Assembly (NCBI GenBank): GCA_947471745.1
Contig: CANJKZ010000924.1
Location: forward strand, 434,001-498,000
Reading direction: 5' to 3'
Length of the DNA stretch: 64,000 nt
From: Closterium sp. Naga37s-1
Taxonomy: Eukaryota; Streptophyta; Zygnematophyceae; Desmidiales; Closteriaceae
The position numbers and the translations under genes were made by a program. Shown here piece by piece: positions 32,289 to 43,933 of this stretch. The notes under the pieces are model-generated. The model saw only the letters and a list, made by a program, of their open reading frames with translations. It searched no databases and had not been told where the DNA came from. Positions within the stretch are counted from its first letter, which is position 1. Every line of letters starts with the position of its first letter.

Positions 32289-35200
32289 CGCAGGCCACCA
32301 GGCGTGGCGGTTCATCATGTCGACCTACCAGGCGACGGACGACTTGTACATCGGCCAGCTGGAGGAGCAGCTGACACACCTCAGGATGGGCGAGCAGGAG
32401 TCGGCGACGGACTACTGCAATCGTGCTCGACGGCTCCTGGCCGAGATGCGGATGGCGGGTGTCGAATACGCGACTGCGTCGTACATCACGCACGTCATCA
32501 AGGGACTGCCAAGCAGCTTCAACCTCATGAAGAGGCTGTCGGTGATGCCAAGTATGCGGGAGTCGCTCGATGAGGACTCCCTCACCAGCTACATCATCTG
32601 AGATGAAGTGATGCAGGAGGCAGAACGGCCCACGGAGCTCCTTCCGCAGGCAAATTATGCTGCACCGACGAAGCAGAATCGTGAGCAGGGGCAGCGCAGA
32701 AAGTTTGGCGGAGGTGGTAGTGGAGGTGGGAGGCCGGCGAAGGACGCTGACCGGGCGAAATCAACTCGTGACAGTGGTCGCGGCAACGGTGGTCGACGGC
32801 TCGAGTGCTGGGTCTGCGGAAGCGCCGACCACCTCTCCTATGACTGCCCCGACCGAGAAGACTCTGACGACGATGACCATAAGGGAGGCCGCGGAAGGTC
32901 GGCCAACGGTCGTCAAAGTCGGGACGAGAAGCCGCGCAAGGAGAAGCAGACGTCGAAGAAGACGTCGTCGACGAAGGACGCGACTCCTCCGGCGACAAAG
33001 GTCGAGGCGACGGAGAGGCTTCGTGCTCGATGGTCGGCGTGGTGGAGCCGACTGTTTCGCTGGCGCCGGAGGCTGGTGAGGACTTCCAGGCGGTGGCGGC
33101 GGCTGTGCAAGTAAACCCGATGGCTGTGCTGCTCGACAACGGTTGCTCCCACCACCTGATGGGGACGAAGGCAGTCTTCGTCGACATGTCGCCGAGTGGC
33201 AGTGTGAAGCACGTGCGCGGATTCAATGGGGCGTTGCAGCCCGTCGAGGGTCGCGGAACTGTCGCTCTGCAAGGGGAGGCCAGGAAGCGAATCCTCGTCC
33301 CTGATGTACTCTACGTCCCGCGCGTGCAGGCGAACTTGCTGTCGGCGGGCCAGCTGAATGACATGGGCGTGAAGCTGCAGGGTGATGGCGACGAGATGCT
33401 TCTCGTCACCGCGACCGGGGAGGTGCTCGGTCGAGCACGCTACACCGACTGCGTCCTCTGCACCGACCTTCAGCCCTGCTCGACGAAGCTGTCGGCGACA
33501 TCGATCGAGGTTGTGGCTCTGCGAACGATCGCATCGGCGACAAAGTCAACGCCGGGCAGGTGGCACGCGAGGCTCGCGCATGTTGGTGTCGACACCATCA
33601 AGAGCTCGGCGAAGCACGAAGTCGCCACCGGCCTGGACATCAAGCCGTCGACCGGGACAGACTTGCCGTGCGTCTCCTGCGTAGGCGGGAAACTTGCTCG
33701 GCATACCTTCCCCGACAAGGGCTCTGACGCGGAGGAGGCCCTGGCCGTCGTGCACATTGACCTGTGCGGACTGTTCCGAGTGGCCGCCAAGGATGGCAGC
33801 TTCTACTCCCTTCTGCTGAAGGACCGGAAGACGCGCTACGTGTGGGTGAGGCCGGTCGCTAAGAAAAGTGACGTCCTGCAAGTGTTCGAGCAGTGGCTGC
33901 TGGTTGTGGAGAGGCAAACCAAGAAATCGGTGATGATGCTCCGCTCCGACCGCGGAGGCGAGTTCATGGGGAAGGACTTCACCAACTTCGTCAACGGCAA
34001 AGGCATCGTCCACGACCTGACCTGCCCGTACACCCCGCAGCAGAACGGCATGGCGGAGAGGGAGATGCGCACGGTCGTCGAGGCCGTGCGGACGATGCTG
34101 CTGCACATGGGGATGCAGCACCACTGGTGGCACCTCGCCATGCGGCATGCCGTCTGGGTGCGCAACTGCTTGGAGTGGTCGACGCTGCCGCCAGGAACGA
34201 CGCCGCATCAGCTGCTGACAGGCAAGAAGCCCGACCTCACGCTGGCGAGGGTGTGGGGATGCATGGTGCAGTTCATGGTCCCCGAGCAGCAGCGCGGTGG
34301 GAAGCTGGCGCCGAAGGCTCGTTGGGGGCTACACCTGGGTGTGTCGCCAGAGAGCAAGGGATGGGAAGTGCTCGACCTGACAGACAACAAGCGGGTCACG
34401 ACGGTCGAGGCCATATTCTACGAGACGATGTCCCTGGAGGTGTGGAAGGTGACGCATGGGCCGGCGTCAGCACGGGCGCAGACCCACTCACCGACGGACT
34501 CCTCGACAGCAACGTTCCCACTGCTCGTTGAGGTGGACGAGTCTGCTGACGAGGACGTCCAGGATGTCCATCCTTCTCTTCCACCTCCTGTTCCCGCTGC
34601 ACCACCTCTTGTCACCGACTTGCCTGAGCTGACACCTTCGTCGGCCACCGGGGATGAGGGGAGCCTGCGGACGTCGCCTGTGGCGCCGACCAGTGACATC
34701 GCCAGCTGCCGACGTGATGCGAAGCCGTCGACGACAGGGGAGCTGCGCGTGGAGGGGATGCCGCTGACAGGGGAGCCGTCGACCGAGGAAGCATCCGCAG
34801 AGGAGCCGCCGACAGGGGAGCAGCTTGACGATGGTTCGTCGAGCGACGTCGTGGAGGTTGTTGGTGAACCTGACGACGATGAAGGGGAGCTGTCCGCAAA
34901 GGAGCAGTCCACTGACAACGATGTGGTGGAAGTCAAAGCCGACGAGCCTAAGCTGCGACGTTCCACTCGTCCCAACCTTGGCAAGCCTCGGGAAAAGCTG
35001 AGCTACCATGCTTGCCTGCCACCGACCTCCTACAACACGTTGCTCGACGATGCGCAGGCCGGCGTCGAGCTGCCCGAGCTTGACCCTGACGTGCACGCCG
35101 ACCCGGAGCACCGCTGGGACATTGCGACGATGACAGTGAAGGAGGCGATGGCGAGCTGTAAGGGCAAGGTGGTGAAGGCCGCCATGGATGAGGAGATCAA

Positions 35201-37225
35201 CAGCCTCATCCCCATGAGCACTTGGGAGCTGGTCAAACGCCCGCGCGGGGTGAACATCATGAAGAACCGGTGGGTGCTGACGATGAAGTATCACATCGAC
35301 GACACGGTCGCCTGCGAGAAGGCGAGATTGGTCGTGAAGGGCATCACGCAGGTGTACGGCGCCGACTACGATGAGACGTACGCGCCGGTCAGCAGCTACG
35401 TCACGCTGAGGATCTTCCTCAGCATCGTCGCCGTCCTCGACTTGCACCTGATGCAGCTCGACATGAAGAACGCCTTCCTGCAAAGCAAGCTCGACAGAGT
35501 GCTGTACATGTACCAGCCGGACTGCTATGACGATGGGACTGGCCGCGTGTGCAAGCTGTTGAAGAGTCTGCATGGGCTGAAGCAGTCGCCACTGTTGTGG
35601 TACAAGGCGCTCGACGACGTGCTGACCGGCGGTGGCTGGAAGAAGAGCCAGGTCGACGAGGCTCTCTAATTCAAGGTCGGCGACGGCGGAGTGATATGCT
35701 GGGTGCTCGTCTACGTCGACGACCTACTAGCCGCCAGCAGCAGCCTACCGATGCTGAAGGACCTGAAGGAGCTGCTGGAGGCTACCTTTGAGCTGCGCGA
35801 GATCAGCCCGGTCGAGAAGTATCTCGGGCTGGAGATCGTGCGCGACCGACCTGCGCGGAAGCTGTGGCTCCATCAGCAGACCTACGTCGACAAGCTGCGC
35901 AGGCACTTCATCGACGAGGAGCAGACCGGGCGGATCCCAAAGACGCCAGTCTCCGTCGACGCCTACGCGGAGTTGACATTCGATGACGAGGGTGCTCAGG
36001 CGCGCTAGGAGGAGGAGTATAGGTAGAAGGTCGGTTCGCTGCAGTTCGCAGCGACGACGGCGAGGCCGGACATCGCCTTCGCGTGCAGCAAGCTGGGAAG
36101 CGGCCTGACAGTGCGGAGCGACAACCACTGGCGCGAGGTCGACCGTTGCCTGCACTACCTCGCCGACACCCGTGACACCGCCCTGGAGTTTGGCGGTGGA
36201 CCAGAATCACTGTGTCTGGTCGGCTACGCGGACGCTGACGACGCGGGCGACAAGCAGAACCGGACGAGCACATGCGGCTACGTGTTCGTCTTCGGAGGGG
36301 CTGTCGTCTCTTGGTCGAGCCAGCGCATCAAGTGCGCGACACTCTCGTCGACCGAGTCGGAGTACGTCGCGGCCACGGAAGCTGGCAAGGAGGCTCGTCG
36401 ACTTCGCTTCCTCCTTGCAGAGTTCCAGCAGTTGGACCCTGGGACGCCGACCGTCCTTCGTGTGGACAACCACTCGGCCATCACTGTCGCGGAAGGCTTG
36501 GGGCTGAAGGGCAACCTCAAGCACATGGAGCGACGTTATGCCTGGCTGCATCAGATGGTGAAGCGCGGGAAGTTCGTTCTGCGGTACATCCCGACCACTG
36601 AGCAGCTGGCCGACTTCCTAACGAAGGCACTGCACTTTCCGGGCTTCAACCGGTGCTCCGTCGCGATCGGCCAAGTTCGTCTGGCTGACGTCGGCGACGG
36701 TGACGACGATGTGCAGCAGTAGGTGCAGTGCCCTTCTGCATGGCTGGTGCGGTGACCGGCGTGCTGTGTGTTGTGTGCACGCCAAAGGATTTTCCCTGTA
36801 TATTCTATCCCTTGGGTTCCGGGTGGACCTTGTGCGTAGGGTGCCCATGCGTGTGCGCGGCAGGGGAGTGTTGAAGGAAGTTGGCCCCGCCCTCGCTTGG
36901 GCAAAACTGACTTCGTGGTCGGGTGTGTGGGAGATGCAGCCGACCCTCTGCGCGAGATTTGGAGCTTCTGCGCAGGTTGGGTTGCCTGTACACGAGGTGT
37001 ACTAGGGAACCCATGCAAGAGTAACTGAAGCACCCGCGATTGCAACGCAAACGTCTCGTGCACATGTGCGAGTGGCGCAGCTGGTGCAGAGGTTCGCGGG
37101 TGTTCATCTGCGCAGGGTCGCGTCTGGCCCTGCGCACCCTCGCGAATGCACAGGCGAATTTTGGCTAGAAATTCGAATGTGCCCTAATTTCGACCAATGA
37201 GGAGCTGGAATTTCGAAATGTCAAC

Positions 37226-37376
37226 CGAGGTGGTCGACGAAGGTGGTTGACGAAGTTCGTCGACCCGCGACGACGAAGGTCGTCGACCGCAACGACGAGG
37301 GTCGTCAACCGCGACGACGGGGGTCGTCAACCGCGACGACGAGGGTCGTCAACCGATGATGACGAATGTCATCGAC
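37226..37376 (+). repeat. Array of about six short hairpin units in the Copia C LTR
   Basis: About 22-bp units of the form CCGCGACGACGAGGGTCGTC plus AA. Each is a small inverted repeat. Arms read GACGAC/GTCGTC in most units, GACGAA/TTCGTC in the first (about 37,249-37,261) and GATGAC/GTCATC in the last (about 37,357-37,372), so both sides change together. Confidence 0.8.
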
Positions 37377-37597
37377 CTGCAGGGTTACCTGCTCGACGAG
37401 GTTCTGCGGAGGTGCGCGAACGTCGTCGAGGCTGCTGTGGCGAAGTCGACCGACGTGGCAGCACGTGGTCGACGTGGCTCATCAGGTGCAACTGTTTGCA
37501 TGTGGCCAACTTGGCACCTGCGCAATGTGCGCGACAGTGCACGTCGTGCGTAACTGTCTACAAGCACCTGCGCTTACAATCACCTGCGGATGCAGCG

Positions 37598-37765
37598 TTG
37601 GCAAGCCGCGCGGGTGCAGCGTTGGCAAGCCGCGCGGGTGCAACGTTGGCAAGCCGCGCGGGTGCAGCGTTGGCAGACCGCCATTCTGCAGCGTTGGCAA
37701 GTCGCGCACGAGCTGCGTTGGCAGGCTGCAGACCTGCTGCGTTGGCAAGTTGTTGACTTTGTCGT
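37598..37765 (+). repeat. 24-bp tandem repeat in the Copia C LTR, about 7 copies
   Basis: Units begin TTGGCAAGCCGCGCGGGTGC; the first three are nearly identical and the rest increasingly diverged (TTGGCAGACCGCC, TTGGCAAGTCGCG, TTGGCAGGCTGCA). Confidence 0.85.
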
Positions 37766-37944
37766 GCTGGCGATCGACCTGCCTGACCACTAGCAAACCC
37801 TGGTTTTGCCCTGTGAACACACAAGTCCTAGAGAACACAGACAGAGCTACAAACACACTTACAACCCGTGCCACCCCATAGTCTAGCTCCCACCGTTGTA
37901 GAGTTAATCTCCGCAAGTCCTAGGAGTACCTGCACACAAAGTAT

Positions 37945-40900
37945 ATGGCAACGGACTCAGTGACATTAAGTCGTCTCTTAAGCCAGCTCAACAGCGCTAG
38001 AATGATTCCTGGAGAGAAAGCAGGAGCATACATCAACCGCTGCAGAAATTTGAGAGACCAATTCAAGAAAAGTGGTAGACACTTCTCTGACGACACGTTT
38101 GTGAGAGTCATTCTCGCTGGCTTGGGCCCGGAGTGGCGTCAGTGCAAGTCACTCCTTCACGCTCAAGGCGCAATTTCCGAAGCTTCGCTCTGCGCAACAC
38201 TTCTCGCCAAGCAGCAGGAGATTGACATGTACAACGAAAGGGGTAACAAGAAAGCTTTATAGTCACATTAGGCTCAAGTGTGCCTAAACCGAAAGATAGA
38301 GTGCACAGACGGATTTTTGCACAGCGGCTTCAAACGTTGATAGCATTCTGGTCATAGCTTCAAATGACATGCTATGAATTGGATATGGAGCGCCTATATT
38401 AGGCAATTTGAATCGCAGGATTTCATTAGAAACTGACGACGCAATGTCAGTTTGAACGAACGGCACTATGACAACAACTATAGTTTTAGAGCACAACTTA
38501 GGAAGAGTTACGAGTTGGGAATGCCTCCCAGCCTCTACAAACCCCAGAACCCGAGGTACAGTAATGTGGAACAGTGCCACACTGTCCCAAACCACGAATT
38601 GTCTTGAAACTACCCTTCACAAGGGCCTACACCTAGAGATATGTTACACTACACATTGTAATGTAAGTATTCTCACTAACTTGAAGTTTACCCTTTTTGC
38701 GAGCTTCGAAATCACTTGAATCATGAAATCAGGGCTCTAGTTCTTGGAAGCTTGCTGCACACACCTGCGACACGCCGAACGTTCGACACACGACAAAATA
38801 GAAAACACGCACGGCACGCAAACAACGACGTGACACGCGACTAGCGAAATTTCGCTATTGACTCGACACACACATTCGACATTATGACTCATCATTCATA
38901 TACCATCATAAGCATGAAATATATATCTCATACCCACAATGCACGCACAAGGACAACAAGCCGAGTGCAAACCATGGGGTTGCACCAACAGAAAGAAAGG
39001 ATTGCCTTTTACGCAGGAAACAGAGATTAGCACCGCCGAAAAGGAAGATGTTTTGCAAGTACTACAAGAAAATGGGGCATACCATAAAGCAATGTTACAA
39101 GCGCACAGGAGCAGAGAACAGCAACGGCAACAACAATCGTGCGCGTCGGAACTTACCAGGGACCTCCGACGCAGACCCAAACCATATGTCCGCATGTCGT
39201 CGCCAGTACCTCACTCCCCTTCAAGCATACCTGCCGACAAAGGCAAAGCAAAGTTCTAACGTGCATGGTGCGTCGCGGACCACCACAAATCAACCGACAT
39301 TACCGCTAATTTCGCAGCTGAAAATACATGTTCTGAGACCCACCTGCAGAAGAAGAAGGTTCCGTTGAAGAAGATGAAGATAACGATCCAACCTACGACG
39401 AACTGACGGATGGGCGAATCCCCTTCGACTAGGAAGCACCGCAATGGATCGCGGAGTCACCACCTGCATTCATCGCAGAAGAAGACGACGACGGATGGAG
39501 CTATGAGCAAGACACAGATATGGATCATCACATCATGCCAATAATCGCCAATATCGCAAGGGAAGAACGGCATGATTTAAATACATGGTACATGGACATC
39601 TGCTATGGTCAGCACATGGTTGCCTCACGACCTTCATTCTCAACAGCGAGCCACTGATGAACGAAGTTGAGATCACCGTCGCCAATAATCAGACGATTTG
39701 GGCAAAACGTTGCGGCAAAATCCAGCTTGAATCCCGCAACACAAACTTTTCGATTCATATCAGCGACGTCCACGTCGTCCCGAATCTTGACGCCGTGGGC
39801 CAAGCCGAAGAAGGTCGCGGCCTAAACGAGACGCCTTATCAAGGCCCGCAACTTCTCCCCGTGACAACTAGTACGAGAACCATCGGCGATTCCGACGGTG
39901 AAATACAAGGAACAAGGCTCGAGACCCTCCATGCTGCAGCCGTTCAAGTTCTTGCGACAGACGCACCTGCAGATAGAACAGGAAGTCCAATGGCAGCAGA
40001 GAGATTAGCATGGGAAAAACGACTATATGCTCGGACACGCGGACATCGCGCAAAAGTAGACATATGGCATCAACGACTGGGGCATCCATCCATCAAAGCA
40101 CTTAGCAACTCAATCAACGATGGAGTGTTTGCGGAAGACGCGTTGCTAATGTTCGATGGAAACAAACTTCAACCCAAAACGGAGATGCCTACTTGCACCG
40201 TCTGCGCCAAAGCAGCCTTGGCTCACAAACATTTTCGCGAGAAAATTCCCGGGCCCGAACGCTTCAAGCCGCTTGACAAAGTCTAGAGCGACTTCCCGTG
40301 CCTTACCGCTCGTGGACCTAAAGGGGAGTATTATACAATAACCTTCATCGACACCGCTACACGCTTCGTCTGGGCAGCCAATGTCGACAGCCGCCATCTC
40401 GCCTTCAACTGCTTCTACCTGTGGCTGAAAACGGCACAAACTCAATCGGAAGGAAAGAAACGCAAAGCCTTCCAGACAGACGGTGCAGCAGAGTACACCA
40501 CGGACAAATCTCGAAAGTTTTGTGCTGAGAAGGGGATCAAGCAGATGATCTTGTTACCCTACGCTCATGAGCAGCAGGGGTTGGCTGAAAGGAGAAACAT
40601 GAGCCTCGCAACAAAAATGAGGGCCCTCATCAAGTAGTCAACTGTGCCAACTGCTTACTGGCCCTACACGATGGCCCATGCTGTGCGCTTGCACAACATT
40701 TTTTATTCGAAAGCCCTGCCCAACAACAGTTTGCCATTCAAGGAGTGGGGAAAATCCGAACACACGTATGTTAATGGTTCGGGTACATGGTACAGGAAAA
40801 TCCGGACACAAGTATGTTAAGAGTTCGAGTGCATGGTACACTACCGACCCCACACTGCTCGAACCGGAAAATTTGAGGACCGCACAAGATGGGGCATCCA

Positions 40901-43014
40901 CCTCGTCATCGAACCCGAAAACCATGCATGGACCATCCTCGACTTTGCCACCCACCAAGTCACGCATTCACGTGACTGCATCTTCTACAAAAGGCTCACG
41001 CTGCCACTGTTTCGCCAGCACCGTACTGCACAGCAAGCATGAGACAACATCTTTCAGGGGGAGCACAGGTTCGCGATAGACTAAGATGAAGTTGACGTGA
41101 CAGAAGAGGCGGAGGACCATCAAATTGGAGACGAACCACCCTTCTTCCCCGTTACAGACTAGTTCAACACCCTGACATTCATCCCAACCAACACCGACCC
41201 AAATGAAGCACTACAAGCTCAACGCAATTACGAAAGTGCTGAAATGCACTCACCCATGGAGGAAGGCCCGAACCTGGACGACTCACGCGACAGCATTCGC
41301 GAGCTCCCAAGCTAACACACCGACGTCGATGTGGTTGAAGTCACCAACAGGCAAGAAGCTAGGGCTTTCGCTTGACCGGGTTACGCAGACTCGGCGTCGC
41401 CGTCGCAGTTCCCGTAAACCAACACCCCACTGAGCCCAGAGCCCACGACGGATCGCCAAGCTCTGCAGGGGCTCGACGCAAAGAAATGGAGAGCAGCCAT
41501 GGTCGCAGAAGTAGCTGCACTCAAACGACACGGCACATGGAAGTTGGTGCCGCGATCAGCAGCAAGAGGGAGGAAGGTTCTCCGCGGAAAATGGGATTTC
41601 CGCATTAAAACATTGGCGGATGGTTCAATCGACAAGTATAGAGCGCGCTGGGACATTCGCAGCTTCGAACAAATGCAATTCATCGATCACGACCAAACGT
41701 TCGCACCTGTCGGATGGCACACCTCCATGCGGATTGTAATCTGCATTGCCGCCGTAAAACAACGCCCGCTCCGACAAATTGGCGTCTCCAATACATTCCT
41801 CTACGCGGTCGTCGACGCCATCATTTACGTCGGACAGCCGCATACATTCGAATAGGACGACTGTGCCATCTGCCTCCTCCAGAATTCGCTGTACGGCATA
41901 AAGCAAGCACCACACTTGTGGCAGCAGTACCTTCACACGGTACAAATCGAGCTCGGGTTTCAGCAGCTCAAGCACGATCAAGTCATGTACCGCCTCGAGT
42001 CTCGTGGAAAATGCATCCTACTCGTTGCCTACGTGGACGACCTTCTGTACACTGGGGACGACATGGAGTTACTAGTTTGTTTCGAGCACGACATCAAGGA
42101 AAAGCTAGAGGTGACCATCTCCCACAACTTCACTCAGTTTTTGGGGCTCAACATCACCCTGTCCGCCGTTACTATTCACCTATTGGCCGCAAAGTACGTC
42201 GAAACACTCGCAAAAATGTTCGGCATCGCCCCCATCAACCTCACCATACAATTTCGCTCTCCTCTGCCTAACCACGAGCCCGACACCAGGCCACTCTCCG
42301 CAGCAGACCATCGTCTCTACCAGCAGCAGCAAGGCTGCCTCCTCTTCGCCGCCATCACGTGCTGACCGGATGTATCATATGCCGCTAACCAGCTCGCCTA
42401 GTATCTGCGCCGAATTGAAGGGGAGCATATGGCGGACCTACGGCGTACACTACAATGCTTTATTTCTACACCTATCGTTGGCCTGACCAACAAAGCAAAT
42501 TTAACCGCTACTCTACAGCTAACAGGCTACGTGGATGCAGACCACGCATGAGATGCTGATAACAGGACGTCCGGCACAGGATTTATTTTCAAACTTGAGC
42601 CTGGGGGACCCATCTCCTGTAACTCCTCGAAACAAGAGCTCATTGCCCTCTTGCCAGCAGAATCTGAATTCATCACCAAAAGCGCAACAGTCCGCGAAGG
42701 AATTTACTTGACGGAGATTTTTGTAGGAAACGAAAGTAACGAAGAACGGGTCATTCAAGTTACTGTGCGACAACCAGAGCGCGATTAAAATCACGAACAA
42801 ACCCGACTTTGTCAATCGCACGAAATACATTGCCCTATGTTACTTCTTCGTGAAGGACGAAATTTACACGGGAAAATTCAAACTCACTTACCTTCCGACT
42901 GGCGAAATGGCAGCCGATTTCCTGATGAAGAAGCTCTCACGTCAGAAGTCCCAGTACTGCGCAGATCTGTGCGGAGTCGTCAAGAATTCCGACGTGGCAC
43001 ACCTTCGGGAATGA
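37945..43014 (+). pseudogene. Copia D gag-pol remnant
   Basis: Gag fragment SARMIPGEKAGAYINRCRN through VILAGLGPEWRQCKSLL (37,945-38,262). Zinc knuckle near 39,049 reads CKYYKKMGHTIKQC, with Tyr where the second Cys should be. Protease/GAG-pre-integrase KVDIWHQRLGHPSIKAL (40,055). Integrase TFIDTATRFVWAAN, FQTDGAAEYTT, YAHEQQGLAERRN (40,340-40,600). RT KHRTWK-type start at 41,490, SLYGIKQAPHLWQQYL and AYVDDLLYTGDD (about 41,885-42,060). RNase H LLCDNQ-region with NKPDFVNRTKYIALCYFF to 43,014. Many stops (for example in TAG at 40,285 and 40,636) and frame changes; not functional. Confidence 0.85.
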
Positions 43015-43021
43015 AGGGGAT

Positions 43022-43457
43022 TGTTGGAGTAACTGAGAAGTACTTTAAGCATTCCAGAAGGTGTAACCCTACCGCACCTGCTACTAGCAAAGCAGTTTTT
43101 GTACCACTACCGCGCTAGCCCATATAGGGCACGCAGGTCAACAGCCGTGTGTCAACAGTCGAACTGCTGACAAACCTGGACCGAGAGGTTGCGAACTGGT
43201 TCGCAGTTCGCAGCCGTCTCGGAGGTTTTGAGCTGCAACGAGGTAACTGAATGGGATCGCAATAGTCACTGCTACTGTAGCGATACATGTATTAGAGTTA
43301 ATAAGGGAATGTGCCCCTCAGTAGCTAGAACTACTTATTGCAATGTGATTTTCATTATTATTATCTTGCCATGTACACTCAAGGTCAACCAATAAAGACT
43401 TCCGCTGTCTTTACTCTAGCAGACTGATCTGTCCAAAAATAATTTCTTATTCTAACA
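43022..43457 (+). repeat. 3' LTR of Copia D (436 bp)
   Basis: TGTTGGAGTAAC to TTCTAACA. AT-rich, with AATAAAGACTTCC near the end (possible polyadenylation signal AATAAA). Homologous to the B LTR at 23,584-24,038. Confidence 0.85.
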
Positions 43458-43604
43458 CGGAAGCGAAGGTGTGCGCGATCCTAACAAGGGTCGTGACTTT
43501 GAATACCAAGAGTTACGAGTACAACTGGGTGATCGAGCGTGAATTGCACTATCGAAGGAACCGTACTATGTGCGAATGCATGAGCAATTTGTTATATAGC
43601 GAAG
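43458..43604. other. Short non-element segment, left flank of Copia E
   Basis: About 147 bp that belongs to neither D nor E. Its last five bases (CGAAG) are the target site duplicated at 51,008-51,012, so it was originally continuous with 51,008 onward. Confidence 0.7.
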
Positions 43605-43726
43605 TCTCAAAGTTAGCGAACAACGGAATGCATGAACTAGCAAAGTGTTGGATACAAATAGGAAACCCTAACATCTGTACCCTCTATAATGCAACTCACT
43701 ACAGCCTATAACTATTATATTTGACA
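43605..43726 (-). repeat. Copia E 3' LTR (122 bp)
   Basis: Plus-strand ends TCTCAAAG and TTTGACA. Telo-box AAACCCTAA at 43,663-43,671. Only difference from the other LTR: AACATC here, AGCATC there. Confidence 0.95.
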
Positions 43727-43933
43727 CACCCCCATAGGCTAAGTGAGGGGCATCAAAACAAGCAAGGCAGACAAACGGTCACAAGACCAGTCAAGACAAG
43801 AAGCAAGGCAAGCTCAGGGTGGATCTCAAGGACACCACACAAATTCCGAGCACAAGCAAACGGCCACAAGGCCAGTTCAAGAGTTCACTATGATATATAT
43901 AGGAAAACACAACAAGCAGAGCAAGTAACAAGT

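Larger units (their letters stand above)
30436..36722 (+). pseudogene. Copia C gag-pol, interrupted and mutated
   Basis: Gag (UBN2-type) begins in the phrase GIAPAYGYFKVTATPLQGQ, is split after LRLDA at 30,841 by TRIM3, and resumes at 32,289 with HQAWRFIMSTYQATDDLYIG. TGA at 32,599-32,601 follows SYII (likely a former CGA). Zinc knuckle CWVCGSADHLSYDC lies near 32,806-32,850. The frame changes between about 32,960 and 33,030. Pol then runs as one frame: protease LLDNGCSHH (an N where DSG is usual), integrase VHIDLCG, LRSDRGGEF and QQNGMAERE, RT LDMKNAFLQSKLD and LVYVDDLLAAS, RNase H TSTCGYVFVFGGAVVSWSS through QLADFLTKAL. In-frame stops at 35,667, 36,006 and 36,024 break it. Remaining frame is well preserved, so the decay is recent. 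Confidence 0.85.
30436..37936 (+). mobile_element. Copia element C, 5' LTR not found, split by TRIM3
   Basis: Plus-strand Ty1/Copia element with gag, pol and a 3' LTR (about 36,869-37,936) preceded by the polypurine tract GGCAGGGGAG. No matching 5' LTR or primer-binding site is visible left of gag, where the sequence runs directly into the opposite-facing element B at about 30,350-30,436. Its family is distinct from B/D and E/F. Confidence 0.8.
36869..37936 (+). repeat. 3' LTR of Copia C (about 1,068 bp; right end uncertain)
   Basis: Starts TGTTGAAGG directly after the polypurine tract. The right end is set at CCTGCACA (37,936) because ends are then imperfectly inverted and Copia D coding begins just after. 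No second copy exists in the window to confirm it. It holds two internal tandem arrays. Confidence 0.6.
37937..43457 (+). mobile_element. Copia element D, decayed, 5'-truncated, with 3' LTR
   Basis: Plus-strand relative of element B. Begins inside gag directly after the Copia C LTR and ends with a 436-bp 3' LTR. The tract GAATGAAGGGGAT lies just before the LTR start at 43,022. No 5' LTR or TSD can be assigned. Confidence 0.85.

Noticed and set aside
34488..35573. 361-residue minus-strand frame opposite Copia C
   Set aside because: Antisense of the Copia C integrase-RT region, which has clear domain motifs on the plus strand.
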